This document shows positions 41,501 to 49,127 of a stretch of DNA of 64,000 bases, in pieces. Source of the DNA: Hymenobacter sp. PAMC 26628 (lineage in GTDB: Bacteria; Bacteroidota; Bacteroidia; Cytophagales; Hymenobacteraceae); assembly GCF_001562275.1 (NCBI RefSeq), contig NZ_CP014303.1:25597-89596 (forward strand). Direction: 5' to 3'. The notes under the pieces were generated by a model, which was not told the origin of the DNA, did not search any database, and worked only from the letters and a program-made list of their open reading frames with translations. The position numbers and the translations under genes are program-made. How positions within the stretch are numbered: the first letter of the stretch is position 1; each line of letters starts with the position of its first letter.

Positions 41501-42558
41501 CCGACAGTAATTTGGTGAGCAGCCAGGTGCGCACCCAGCAGTTGAGCGCGGCCGCCAACGGGGGATACGAGCCCTTAACGGTGCAGGTGGTGGCCGGGCA
41601 GGACGGGTACGTGACGGCCTACGTGGGCAACGAGAGCAACGCGGACGTGTACTTCGACGACGTGCAAGTGGTGCTGGGCCAGGGGTTGCAGGTGCAGGAG
41701 ACGGAGTACGACCCGGCCGGGCTGGAGCTGGCGGGGCTGGTGGCGCCGTCGCCGGGGATTCGGGGGCTGAACAACTACCGCTTCAACGGCCAGGAGTTCC
41801 AGGCCGACCTGGGCCTGAACTGGAACCACCAGGACTGGCGCTTTTTCAACCCGCAAATCTTCACCTGGTCGGTGGTAGACCCCGAGGTGGAGAACGGGCA
41901 GGAGAGCTGGACGCCCTACTCGTTTGGGTACGATAACGCAATTAGGTACGCTGACGCCAACGGGCGGTGGCCGGATGGTGGGGGCGGGGCCGCAGCTGTA
42001 GCTGTTCCGGTCTTAATTGCAGCCGCCGAAATAGCAGGTGAGGCAATAGCAGTGGGCGCGGCCGTTGTGGCGTCACCAGTTGTCTTGACCGTTGCGGCAG
42101 TAGCGGTTGGGGTTGTGGCTATTGGGTACGGGGCAACTGTACTGGCGGACCACCTGCCAGCATTAAGCCCTGGGTTCAGGGTTAGCAACCCACAATCCGT
42201 TTTCTTTAATGCTCTTTACCAATCTACGCATAGTGCATCTTCTAATGCCTCAAATGCTAATACTGGTGTTATCTATAAACGGACTAATCCGCAAACAGGT
42301 GAGAAGTACGTTGGCCAAGCAAAGAGTGATGAAAGATTTACTAAACGCCAAAAAGAGCATGACAAAGCAAAGGGCGTGCGCCACGACTACGAAACATTAG
42401 AGAGAGCCGCTTCAGGCAAAGACTTAGACGTGGCAGAAGAAAAGCACATCCGGGCAGAAGGCGGCCCTAAAACAAAATCCAATCCCAACGGTGAACTCGA
42501 AAACAAACGGCACCAGATGTCGGATGAACGCTACAAGAAAGCCACTAGTGGCAATTAA
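35581..42558 (+). CDS. RHS polymorphic toxin: LRR, Ig-like, PA14, paired CBM-like, YD repeats, GIY-YIG nuclease tip
   Basis: 2325 aa. Order: signal peptide 1-32; plant-type leucine-rich repeats about 45-320 (GTLPAALGQLAGLTQL, GPLPAELGNLVNLTYL); Ig-like segment about 340-430; PA14-like carbohydrate-binding domain about 497-645; two nearly identical beta domains about 657-807 and 810-960; a DUF6443-like segment from about 976 (TTYLDGLGRPVQTVQWQ); YD repeats to about 1900; RHS core about 2043-2131 ending in DVSV-like YSFGYDNAIRYADANG. The tip (2229-2320) fits GIY-YIG: VIY at 2230-2232, YVG at 2243-2245, Arg in DERFTKR, Glu in AEEKHIRAEGG and LENKRH. The tip DNA is more AT-rich than the rest. It would cut nucleic acid in target cells; immunity is from the next gene. 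Confidence 0.85.
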   Translation: MRWTSIVAHARFYGALLLALLLLLVAEGARAQAVPAGQGLVADSTELRVLRQLYAATGGDGWTHRDNWLQGTTLADAASWWGVTVGGGDVVGFYSDNNNLQGTLPAALGQLAGLTQLQFSTCIGLTGTMPREIGQLTRLQRLIFHFTGLSGPLPAELGNLVNLTYLSLYTNRFSGALPPELGRLAQLQVLYLGTDVSIPPGGGPQDRGNRFTGGVPKEWGQLTNLRVLELDTAPLGGAVPPELGQLVHLAELTFDTNGFTGPVPAELLNLPALTYLTLGYNVTKPPAGYGVLNGLTGLPAAAAVRNPGQLRLSVQKNYLDFGALEPYFTGPGAHVFAALDYRAQRPPAGADTVRFVPGQALTLRRPLGGARTHYQWQRLVGGAWQDVPGAQADALTLVAPSAADAGAYRVTGTNDFVTNLTLTSKLLYVQVDRAPALTNPPLTAACPVPAPPAAPADRAGAQDLVNYVRTWAPRVPLTAPDATPPPAPAGTLLREQWDGVAGTGVVDVPVNAPPTRTAVLSAFEAAPADSYDYGARFRGYVTAPQAGDYTFWVAADDTGQLWLSPDEDPAHKALVAAAPGYTAPREWDKFPAQQSDPIRLEAGQRYYIEALHKQAGGGGHLSVRWQRPDGTFEEPLGGNRLTAFDPAAPAPAAAPTPVANGGFEAAGAGSNALVGWQTAYGAGSPTDAAYRDDFPDAHTGDFHATHYQNQAYEADTYQVVTGLANGLYTLRAWVQTVGGQDAAFLQAQGYGGPLVQAAITATPGGVGGDWVRVEVPNIAVTNGQCRVGVFSRGPGGAALYFDDVALVAQPNALANASFETGEGNALAGWQTAYGAGSPTDAAYRETYPDGRTGDYHATHYQSQPYQAYTYQVVTGLPAGTYRLRAWVKTAGGQDAAYLQARDYGGPPRQTPIAATPGGADGRWQPVEVAGIAVTGGRCEVGVFSRGPGGTSLYFDDVELLPQPGTAAPDPAWTVDQAAATTTYLDGLGRPVQTVQWQASPQKHDLVQAVAYDALGRQPRQYLPYAFADTSHQVGAYRPNALREQFDFYTPQQPQGPGLLTEGVARTGQAYGETQFEASPLNRVLAQGAPGAPWAVDGDHAAHRTERPNTAADAVARFAAAYSTDAAAAHALAYQGDYPAGELWVTETTDEQQNPTRTFADKQGQVVAKQVGLGAGQWLTTGYVYDDFQRLRAVLPPKATKLLAGNGQQVSAAVDSLLFYYRYDGRGRPLAKQVPGQAGEVLTVFDQLDRPVLSQDPAQRARNEWSWVKYDALGRAVLTGLVTRTATADALQQQADQLGTAAAGQAPAVAQFEQPTPAEATQYYSVTGAYPRLGQDGFGAGRVLTATYYDGYDFNRDGAPDLAFDNQYAGQFPAGQAPAADGRVTGLATRTQTRVLGVADGDATQAAWLTTTTFYDDKARPVQVVATNARKGGQDVVTSQVDFVGQVLKSYAVHTDPRHEAIGVAETHTYDHAGRLLTTAQQLPGEAQPATVASLAYNELGQVLQKQLAPGTGLAQAVDYAYNIRGWLTGLNEDLVSGTTPAAASKDLWGMTLSYDCGFQSQLYNGNISGQKWRNKHDGVARAYGYGYDGANRLLYGDYVAQDGAGNWNAEQQRFALAGVRYDENGNILALQRRGLLQNATHTAAKQFGPVDDLNYAYAGNRLQAVNDGVGSNQLARPTGYHGAPASLAGDFQEAGVRQAQEYAYDPNGSLSSDANKGISGILYNHLSLPRQIHFGTGADSVVFRYTAAGQKVAKLVYQSGKPTVRTDYLGPYQYEGDSLRFFPHAEGRVLRFVNALSGQVRYEREYTLKDHLGNLRLAYRLGHRQTFTATLEPDEATRQREVHQFDSLSVSPPVAQPVGGQARTGSYVARLNAGGSAPQPLGPLTQLAVQKGDTVTVTAPGYYPQAVPSSSFSFSLAGFVAGLLQQQPAGAPGADGRRRGALPLLSLGVSAPLAALARTSGVPQGYVRLLVFDADSNLVSSQVRTQQLSAAANGGYEPLTVQVVAGQDGYVTAYVGNESNADVYFDDVQVVLGQGLQVQETEYDPAGLELAGLVAPSPGIRGLNNYRFNGQEFQADLGLNWNHQDWRFFNPQIFTWSVVDPEVENGQESWTPYSFGYDNAIRYADANGRWPDGGGGAAAVAVPVLIAAAEIAGEAIAVGAAVVASPVVLTVAAVAVGVVAIGYGATVLADHLPALSPGFRVSNPQSVFFNALYQSTHSASSNASNANTGVIYKRTNPQTGEKYVGQAKSDERFTKRQKEHDKAKGVRHDYETLERAASGKDLDVAEEKHIRAEGGPKTKSNPNGELENKRHQMSDERYKKATSGN

Positions 42559-42571
42559 CTACTACCCAATT

Positions 42572-43042
42572 ATGCCCAAGAGAAAAATCAAGTGGACCGA
42601 TGGCGACGTCTTTGCCGTTCCGCTATGCGATGGCCGTTTTGCCATCGGCCAAGTGCTTGACCTGATGATGGTCAACCAAGTGCGTGTGGCCCTATACGAC
42701 GAGATTTTTCTGTCGATGGAAGCCATAGATATGGCTGCTTGTTGCCAACCTAATCAACTCATATCGCTAGTTGCTAGCACTAGAGAACAGTTGGATTATG
42801 GTGTATGGAAAATAATTGGCAATAAGCCCGTAACTGTACCCATTGATCAGCGCCCCAACGAACAATTTCGTCATAAAGGGTGGGTGGGCTCTAAACATTA
42901 CGATGCAGCGCTTTTAGAGGACTTTTTCGAGGCTTTTTATGCACTTCGTCCTTGGGATGACTGGTTCAACCCTAATTATTTAGATGCTTTCTTGGTAAAC
43001 CCTAGCAAAAAGCCGAAAAAGTTGATTCTTGTCAAGATATGA
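42572..43042 (+). CDS. Imm26-like immunity protein
   Basis: 156 aa, cytosolic. The opening KIKWTDGDVFAVPLCDGRFA followed by IGQVLDL matches the Imm26 immunity family pattern (GDvFaIPL). Its start is 13 bp after the stop of the GIY-YIG-tipped toxin, the position expected of a cognate immunity gene, and its DNA shares the AT-richer composition of the toxin tip, so tip and immunity gene were probably acquired as one cassette. It presumably blocks the nuclease in the producer cell. Confidence 0.8.
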   Translation: MPKRKIKWTDGDVFAVPLCDGRFAIGQVLDLMMVNQVRVALYDEIFLSMEAIDMAACCQPNQLISLVASTREQLDYGVWKIIGNKPVTVPIDQRPNEQFRHKGWVGSKHYDAALLEDFFEAFYALRPWDDWFNPNYLDAFLVNPSKKPKKLILVKI

Positions 43043-43046
43043 AGCT

Positions 43047-43115
43047 GGGATGGTTGAGTAAAAACGGGCAGTGGAGGGTAAAACTCTTCACTGCCCGTTT
43101 TTACTCAACCATCCC
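43047..43115. terminator. Long perfect inverted repeat behind the immunity gene
   Basis: Arms of 27 bp (43047-43073 and 43089-43115) that are exact reverse complements, with a 15-nt loop. The stem includes CGGGCAGTG and the T-rich GTTTTTACTCAACC. It is long for a terminator but would act as one in the RNA. Confidence 0.75.
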
Positions 43116-43118
43116 AAC

Positions 43119-43190
43119 GACGAGGCCAGCAACTGGCAGGCCGAGCAGCAGCGCTTTGCCCTGGCCGGGCTGCGCTACGACGAGAACAGG
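43119..43190 (+). pseudogene. Fragment of a second RHS repeat region
   Basis: 24 codons, DEASNWQAEQQRFALAGLRY followed by DENR, matching GNWNAEQQRFALAGVRYDEN of the intact toxin (DNA near 40390-40455) with several base differences. It has no start or stop of its own. It looks like the leftover of another RHS allele from which the tip cassette recombined. Confidence 0.7.
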
Positions 43191-43360
43191 TACTTGAACG
43201 CACGGCGGGGTAGGTAGTCGGTCAGTAGCTGAACGGTGCGGGGCCCGGTGATGGCCCACTCAGTACACAGGACAGCCTGAGCCCTGCGCAACCGTAAGCT
43301 GCTGGCCAGTTCGCCCACCGCCTCGGTAAGGTGGGCAGCTACCCAGAAGTCTTTACTCAT
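43175..43360 (-). CDS. Small hypothetical protein (doubtful)
   Basis: 61 aa, MSKDFWVAAHLTEAVGELAS then SLRLRRAQAVLCTEWAITGP and LLTDYLPRRAFKYLF. It reads like a real protein and has an ATG, but overlaps the RHS fragment by 16 bp on the other strand and has no recognised family. It may itself be a fragment. Confidence 0.35.
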   Translation of the reverse strand: MSKDFWVAAHLTEAVGELASSLRLRRAQAVLCTEWAITGPRTVQLLTDYLPRRAFKYLFSS

Positions 43361-43399
43361 TGATGGCCCTTATTGGATGGTTTTACGTGGGGCGATTCT

Positions 43400-43420
43400 A
43401 GCGCGTAGAGGCGCTTTTTT
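43400..43420 (+). terminator. Small hairpin with T tract
   Basis: AGCGC, GTAGAG, GCGCT, followed by six T in total. Between the RHS region and the AlbA-type gene. Confidence 0.55.
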
Positions 43421-43462
43421 CAGACTTTTCAAGCTGACCCTTATTGGAGTATGGTAATTGGC

Positions 43463-44917
43463 TTATGCCCAGTATGGCAAGTAGCGCGCATGCTTCCTGG
43501 ATTTGCTAGTCGGGTCGAGTGGCTTGAGTAGCCCGGCCGTCATCGTATCCGTGATGATGCGGGATGCGGCGGGGTAGTTGGATTCGGCAATGCCCAGCCG
43601 TTCGCGCAGGGACTGGTTGGTCATGCTTTCGCCCGATACCTGCTTGAGGCAGGCGTGCTGGTAGCAGGCCCGGACTTTATCCTGCCGGTCCATCTCGCCG
43701 AAAGAACGCGCGCTGAACAGCACCACGCGGGTAAACTGCTCGGAGGCCTCGAAGCGGGGCGCGGGCAAGTGGTGCTCCTCACACTCCTGCACCACTTTGT
43801 CGATGCCGCTGCCACGCTCCTCGCACATGTCCAGTTGGCGCATGGCCCCGGCCAGCAGCTCATTGCGGCTGCGCGGGGCGTGGTCGATGAAGCGGCGCTC
43901 GTCAATTAAAGGTTGCCCCGGATTGGTGATTTCGATGCGGTTTTCGAACACGTCTATCTGCGGCGAAACGCCCTGGGCCAGAAAATCCTGGTGAATCAGG
44001 GCGTTGGCAATGAGTTCGCTTAAGACCAGGGGTGGGTAGGAGGGGGCCGATTGCTCGCGCAGAATGAATTTGGTTTCGACATTGCCCGGCAGCATGTTGC
44101 CAATGGTCCGCACCAGGCCCTCAAATTCGAGCGCATAGCCCCGTGGGGCCGGCACTTCCCGCAGGGTACGCACCTTACTGCGCCCCTGGTAGAAAATGAG
44201 GCGAATAGCCTTGCGGCCCAGGCGCTCAAAGTCGCCCAGGTTCTGCGCGAAGAGCAGGGCCCCGAGGTTGGTGATGTCGTAGGCCGCCGCTCGCGACTGA
44301 ACCATGTCGCGCTGCGCCAGCTTTTCCAGCAGTCTGGTCTGGGTCGTGGGCAGCGGCAGCTTGAAGAGGCGGAAGAAAGCGGAGTAGTCGAGTAGCTCCA
44401 GCACCCGCGCGGCGGACTGCCCTTTCAGGGCAATCTCGCGCTCAAAACGCGTGGCGGCGGCCTGCGCCCGGATGCGCTCCAGCTTCTCCAGGCTTAGGGC
44501 CGTCAGGCTCTCCCCGTTGCGGCCGTAGTAGTGCCCCTGCCAAGCGGTGGGCACGCCTTGCAGGGCCGGCGGAATCTCAAACAGGACCAGCCGCTGCCCT
44601 GCATACAGCACTTCGTGGATGTCGATAAATGAAAGGTTGTTGCTGGTTTTGGCCGCTACTTCGCCCTTGAGGCTGTCGAGGCCGGGGCGGCTGGGCCGGT
44701 ACTGCGTGCCCACTACCTGCCGCTTATCGTTGACGCCGAACACCAGCCACGCTTGGTCCTGCCGGTGTAGGTTGGCTTCGTTGCTGAGGGCGCTGAAGTA
44801 CCGGCCCAGAACATCGATACCAAAGCTGGTGCCGGCCGTTTTAAACTCCAGCAGTTCAGTTTCGGCCGGTAGCGCCAGCAAGCGGTCCAGTAAAGCAATC
44901 AGGTCAGTATCCGTCAC
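43463..44917 (-). CDS. AlbA_2/Schlafen-type ATP-binding protein
   Basis: 484 aa. The N-terminal part (about 15-130) has the AlbA_2 (Schlafen, AAA_4) pattern: ETELLEFKTAGTSF, SALSNEANLHRQDQAWLVFG with VNDKRQVVG, and the following HYYGRNGESLTAL. The central part (about 270-420) is the HATPase-like, RecG-related C-terminal domain (LVLSELIANALIHQDF, ISIDVFEN-type RIEITNPGQPLI, RNELLAGAMRQLDMCEERGS). Such proteins act as regulators or in conflict systems. It is followed upstream by repeats at 44965-45062 that may be its own operator. Confidence 0.82.
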   Translation of the reverse strand: MTDTDLIALLDRLLALPAETELLEFKTAGTSFGIDVLGRYFSALSNEANLHRQDQAWLVFGVNDKRQVVGTQYRPSRPGLDSLKGEVAAKTSNNLSFIDIHEVLYAGQRLVLFEIPPALQGVPTAWQGHYYGRNGESLTALSLEKLERIRAQAAATRFEREIALKGQSAARVLELLDYSAFFRLFKLPLPTTQTRLLEKLAQRDMVQSRAAAYDITNLGALLFAQNLGDFERLGRKAIRLIFYQGRSKVRTLREVPAPRGYALEFEGLVRTIGNMLPGNVETKFILREQSAPSYPPLVLSELIANALIHQDFLAQGVSPQIDVFENRIEITNPGQPLIDERRFIDHAPRSRNELLAGAMRQLDMCEERGSGIDKVVQECEEHHLPAPRFEASEQFTRVVLFSARSFGEMDRQDKVRACYQHACLKQVSGESMTNQSLRERLGIAESNYPAASRIITDTMTAGLLKPLDPTSKSRKHARYLPYWA

Positions 44918-44964
44918 GGGGCAAAGGGGAAGTCACCCGCAAATATAGGCTATTCCCAACGCGG

Positions 44965-45062
44965 CTGTTACATAAGCGATACATAAGAAAGGCCGATTTT
45001 GAGCCATTGGAGGGGGATAGGGCCGCTAAGTAGCCAGTTCTGTTACATAAGCACTACATAAG
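44965..45062. repeat. Two 23-bp direct repeats upstream of the AlbA-type gene
   Basis: CTGTTACATAAGC, then two variable bases, then TACATAAG, at 44965-44987 and 45040-45062, 75 bp apart (about seven helical turns). They sit in the gene's promoter region and could bind the AlbA protein or another repressor. Confidence 0.6.
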
Positions 45063-45171
45063 CTTGTTGCTTACACGAGCAACCGCTTTGCTTGAATTTG
45101 AAGATTAAGTGCACACTGGCCATCTTTCGGACCAAGATGACTTTTTATAAAGCGGACTATCAGAACTAAAG

Positions 45172-47139
45172 TCAGCTAGTAGAAAGGCTAATTACCTTTT
45201 CCTTAAACTGTGATATCATAGTTGACATCTGTGATGTTAATTTATATTTTCTGCTTAAAAATTTAGTTATGCTCTCCTTACTCATGAGTGACAGGAGCGT
45301 ATCTTCCTCTTCTCTGCAAAGAACAGGAATGCTAAAATCTTTAATGTAATTTTTTCCAAGGCCGAAGTAGTCTCCCGAATAGGGTTTACTTGTATTTTTT
45401 ACAAAAAACCAGAATAACTCACTTGTCAGAATCTTTTGTAAAACTTTAAGCGTCCTCTTATCCCAGGAAACAATAGAAAATCCTGTATAAAAAAGCAAGT
45501 CACTGTCCTCAGTATAAACAAAATATGGTCTGTCTGATATGTGAGGGAATAGTAATTTATAACCTTGAACATTCAATCCCTGAGCTCTTCCAAAAGCATA
45601 CCAAGCATTGTAGTCACCGGCACCCCCTTTATCTCGCAGAGCAAGTTCTGCTCGATGAGCATTGAGGTAAGCATAAGCATCAGGGTATTGGTCAATAAAA
45701 TCATGTTCATCAAGTGGAACGGCTTTACGCTCTATCGTTTGGCCTTCCTCAAAAAGTGTATTAATAGTTTGATGTTGATATTTATAAGGAAAAATGATTT
45801 TCTCTCCGTAAGTAGCAAAGTCTTTTTCTGTTTTTAGGCTGTTTGCCTTTACTGCATTACGACAAATACCTTTCTCTATTAAATAATTATCCTTACTTTT
45901 CGTTTCTAGCTTAAAGTGTGTTGATGTTTCACCAACTGGCTTAAAAACAAATAATTGATTTTTTAACGTAGCAAATCCGCCGCGAATAGTTGCTGCTTTC
46001 TCTAAAGGTGGACCGCTATTACGTAAGCGATATAATACTTCCTTGATAGATGTAGAACTAAGTTCCCACCCTTTGTGGTCTGTCAACGTGTTATAGGGAA
46101 TCTGCACAAAATCATCAGCGTCGAGATTTTCTAACTCGCTACTTTTACTCAAACAGTACTGAATGTAATCCTGAGGCTGCCGGCCAATTATGCAAATGCA
46201 GGTGTAAGTGGTTCGACCCTTAAAAACTTGCTCCCCACCAAAATTAACAATAGAAAGCGCAAAAGACTTCTGGTGAAAGTATTCCCGGATTTTGCGCCCG
46301 TTCATGCTGCGAGTGAAGCTATTTACGGTGATATAACCCAGTACTCCATCCTTATGAAGAGCCTCTAGTCCAATCTGAAAAAATGGTATGTACAAATCGG
46401 GGTTACCTGAAGCACATACGGGCCATTTTTCAAGTAACTGACGAGTCTCAGGTGAAATGTTTTTAGCACATACATAGGGGGGATTACCAATAACGAAATC
46501 AAACCCATCCTGTGTCCCAACACGTGGAAACTTTGTCCGCCAATCAAAATCCAAGGAATTACCTTCCAGTAGATTAAATTGGAAATTAGCATCTTCCCCC
46601 TCTCCAATTGCTAACAGCGAGAGTGTAATGGCACTCCGCTCGATACTATAGGAAGCAATATCTACCCCGTAGATAAGTTCTCGGTAAATATATTCATACG
46701 ACAAAGAATACTTTTTCCGAAGAAATTGAGCGTAGCTGTATAAAAAACCTCCGCAACCGCATGCTACGTCGCAAACCAAAGCTGTAATTAAATCAACCGT
46801 AGAGGTAGCTGTTACTTGATTAATTATGTATGACTTTATATTGTCAGGGGTATAAATAGCACCATTTACCTTTTTGTCAGAAGGCGAAACCACTAGCTCA
46901 AAGATTTCTATAAGGTCTTCGAAGGAAAATGTAGCTTGGTAAGAGAGAAAGTATTCCTTAAATAGTGTATATGTTTCCCATTCGTTACCAAACTCAGGAA
47001 TAATTAGCCCACTAATAAGAGCACTGTTTTTTGGTTGTAATCTATTTAAGTCTAAAAAAGTAGTTACTAGTATTTTATTTGCTCTCTGGGGGTCGGAGGG
47101 CAATACCTTATTGAGGGCCTTGAAAAACTCTTTAATCAT
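45172..47139 (-). CDS. Adenine-specific DNA methyltransferase (Eco57I/TaqI type)
   Basis: 655 aa. Motif I at about 125-137 (VCDVACGCGGFLYSYAQ), motif IV NPPY at about 217-220 (FVIGNPPYVCAKN), and the family opening GAIYTPDNIKSYI identify an N6-adenine methyltransferase. The second half (about 380-640) includes repeated strand patterns typical of target recognition (GGFATLKNQLFVFKPVGE). No nuclease motif is visible. The start is immediately after the stop of the preceding gene (TAAATG). DNA is clearly more AT-rich than the backbone. Last gene of the four-gene operon. Confidence 0.87.
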   Translation of the reverse strand: MIKEFFKALNKVLPSDPQRANKILVTTFLDLNRLQPKNSALISGLIIPEFGNEWETYTLFKEYFLSYQATFSFEDLIEIFELVVSPSDKKVNGAIYTPDNIKSYIINQVTATSTVDLITALVCDVACGCGGFLYSYAQFLRKKYSLSYEYIYRELIYGVDIASYSIERSAITLSLLAIGEGEDANFQFNLLEGNSLDFDWRTKFPRVGTQDGFDFVIGNPPYVCAKNISPETRQLLEKWPVCASGNPDLYIPFFQIGLEALHKDGVLGYITVNSFTRSMNGRKIREYFHQKSFALSIVNFGGEQVFKGRTTYTCICIIGRQPQDYIQYCLSKSSELENLDADDFVQIPYNTLTDHKGWELSSTSIKEVLYRLRNSGPPLEKAATIRGGFATLKNQLFVFKPVGETSTHFKLETKSKDNYLIEKGICRNAVKANSLKTEKDFATYGEKIIFPYKYQHQTINTLFEEGQTIERKAVPLDEHDFIDQYPDAYAYLNAHRAELALRDKGGAGDYNAWYAFGRAQGLNVQGYKLLFPHISDRPYFVYTEDSDLLFYTGFSIVSWDKRTLKVLQKILTSELFWFFVKNTSKPYSGDYFGLGKNYIKDFSIPVLCREEEDTLLSLMSKESITKFLSRKYKLTSQMSTMISQFKEKVISLSTS

Positions 47140-48009
47140 TTAGAGTAAGTTTGGCCAGATAAGATTCTTCGCATTCCAGCAATCCTTATCGCGGTGCAAG
47201 TCCCAATGCTTGGCAATTGCATGAATGTATGGTTTCCAAAAGGCTGCTTGATACTTTCGACATAAGTTAGCGTAGTGGCCATCTCGCTGAAGGGCATCCC
47301 AGGCTACTGGAAGATAATTTGATAGTAAAAAGTCAATACCTAACACTAAGTCAAGTGGATGGTGCATGAGCCGGGGCGTGTCCATAAACAGGTTGCCGCT
47401 ATTCACTAAATCTAAGCCGAGAGCCTCTTTTTCTTTGCCAATTTTAGCACTACCAAACTGCACATGGTAAAGCGGATGTGCTTCTGCCGGGACTAGATTA
47501 GCTTTCGGTACAACGACCGGTTTTGCTTTAGGGTCGGGTTTTACCCTGGGGTCAGGTTTAGCCTTAGGGTCTGGTGGTGGTAAGTCTATGTGCTTATCTA
47601 AATGATAAGATGACAGGCAATTACTTGCATCCTTGTTCTTGCCCAGTAGAAGTACGTTGAGATTCAATTGGCGAGAAGGGTCTTGCATTTTTTGCCAGCC
47701 TTGCCAATCAGCGGTGAACTTGATACTGATGCGCAATGATAATTGCTGCACGGCTGGTGTGGTATGGCGCGGGATAACGGGAATAGCAACAGACAGCCTA
47801 TCAATATTATATCCCCAAAGTGATGCATCAGGTTTCCCCTTCTCATCGAGAAATACATGAGTGTCATCTTTCAAAAACCGAATCGCATCCTTGAATGATG
47901 GATTTTGACTAATATTGACGTTGCGCCTATCTATGAACTTAGCTAGCTGCTCTAGGTCGGTAGCCCGCTCCCTACGGAAGGCCATAGCCTTTGGGTCTAT
48001 ACGTATCAT
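47140..48009 (-). CDS. Unknown component of the kinase/methyltransferase operon
   Basis: 289 aa. I do not recognise it. Two globular parts are joined by a Pro/Lys/Asp-rich linker (PDPKAKPDPRVKPDPKAKP) at about 150-170. The N-terminal part is a mixed alpha/beta segment (AIRFLKDDTHVFLDEKGKPD, SLRISIKFTADWQGW). The C-terminal part (ALGLDLVNSGNLFMDTPRLM, LDLVLGIDFLLSNYLP, KPYIHAIAKHWDL) is helical with several conserved-looking His. It lies between the receiver and methyltransferase genes with 13 and 0 bp gaps. A nuclease or sensor role would fit, but nothing in the sequence proves it. Confidence 0.7.
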   Translation of the reverse strand: MIRIDPKAMAFRRERATDLEQLAKFIDRRNVNISQNPSFKDAIRFLKDDTHVFLDEKGKPDASLWGYNIDRLSVAIPVIPRHTTPAVQQLSLRISIKFTADWQGWQKMQDPSRQLNLNVLLLGKNKDASNCLSSYHLDKHIDLPPPDPKAKPDPRVKPDPKAKPVVVPKANLVPAEAHPLYHVQFGSAKIGKEKEALGLDLVNSGNLFMDTPRLMHHPLDLVLGIDFLLSNYLPVAWDALQRDGHYANLCRKYQAAFWKPYIHAIAKHWDLHRDKDCWNAKNLIWPNLL

Positions 48010-48022
48010 GCTTCCGCGAATG

Positions 48023-49126
48023 CTAGGCGTAATTTTCCCGAATCGACTCGAAGCGAAGAACTTCGTCTGGGTGCAACTGCCGGTGCAATTCAGTGGTATG
48101 CAACTGCTCTAATAGCGCTTTTAGGGAGATGTAGTCATATTCCTGCCAGATTGTGGGCTCGCTGCCCGCCAGCCTAAATCCTTCAGCGGGGTCGAGGGGG
48201 ACTTGGTATGCTTCACATATTGTCCAATACCACGTGCTATGGTTAAGCGCTATTGGTTCGGCCGCTACCAATCCGCTTATGCCAGTGTGCTCAACAATAG
48301 CTGCCACTCGTTCCGCCGCATCGAGAGAAGGTAGAGGAGTACCACACATCGACTCAAAAATGCGGTTAACCTCAGGTTGCCACCACCGTGCCCAGCTTTG
48401 CCCGAATGCGCCCTGGTAGCGAGCTGCGCCAAACACCTCATCCCGTAATCGTGGCCAACTGCCCTCATCGGTAGTTAAGCCTAGGCGAGCCGCTAGAATC
48501 GGCTCCCTTATGAGTTCACTAGTTGGGCTCAGCAACTCTTTCAGAATATGACGAGCGTACTCATGGGTAGCTATCGGAGTGGTGCGGGTTGTGAATCGGC
48601 TGAACATACGCAAATCCAGTTGTGCCATATCGTAAGCCAGAATAGCACTCCAGTCGCCTTGCGCATCAGCAATGGAACGATAGCCCTCAACTAAGGCAAC
48701 CATTTTGCCGGAAATCTCTTCTGCCCGCTCTTCTACATCTTCCTTGGGAAATTTGTAGTCGAATAAATCGTGGCTGCTAAGGTCAGCCTCATACATCTTG
48801 ATTTTTGACTGTTGCGAGCATAAGACGATAGGGAAGTCTTTGATACCGGCCTCCTGGTCATATACCTTCGTTCGCAGAAACTGCGCTAGGGTGGTAGCAG
48901 TGTATTCCGCCTTTTGGCCATTTTCGCGCGGCTCTTGGTCGAGCCGCAAATCCAGCAGCAAGCCATCAAATGCCTTCTCTGGGGCAAGTAATTGCTCTAC
49001 CTGGGAGGTGAATAGCGACACCGGACGGTACTCTACTTCTATTTTGCCAGCGATGGTAAGGCTTCTGGCAATCTGCCCTACCTTTTGCTGGGAATCATCA
49101 TCCAGATACAAGTACTTGACGGCCAT
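48023..49126 (-). CDS. Receiver-domain protein with novel C-terminal domain
   Basis: 367 aa. The first about 130 residues are a response-regulator receiver: YLYLDDDSQQKVG (acidic pocket), phospho-acceptor Asp in DGLLLDLRLDQ, Ser in FPIVLCSQQSK, and Lys in LFDYKFPKED. Residues 140-367 are a helical domain I do not recognise (DWSAILAYDMAQLDLRMFSR, HILKELLSPTSELIREPILA, GFRLAGSEPTIWQEYDYISL), with no helix-turn-helix. The gene starts 1 bp after the stop of the kinase gene, so it is the cognate partner; the output is more likely protein-protein than DNA binding. Confidence 0.78.
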   Translation of the reverse strand: MAVKYLYLDDDSQQKVGQIARSLTIAGKIEVEYRPVSLFTSQVEQLLAPEKAFDGLLLDLRLDQEPRENGQKAEYTATTLAQFLRTKVYDQEAGIKDFPIVLCSQQSKIKMYEADLSSHDLFDYKFPKEDVEERAEEISGKMVALVEGYRSIADAQGDWSAILAYDMAQLDLRMFSRFTTRTTPIATHEYARHILKELLSPTSELIREPILAARLGLTTDEGSWPRLRDEVFGAARYQGAFGQSWARWWQPEVNRIFESMCGTPLPSLDAAERVAAIVEHTGISGLVAAEPIALNHSTWYWTICEAYQVPLDPAEGFRLAGSEPTIWQEYDYISLKALLEQLHTTELHRQLHPDEVLRFESIRENYA

Positions 49127-49127
49127 T

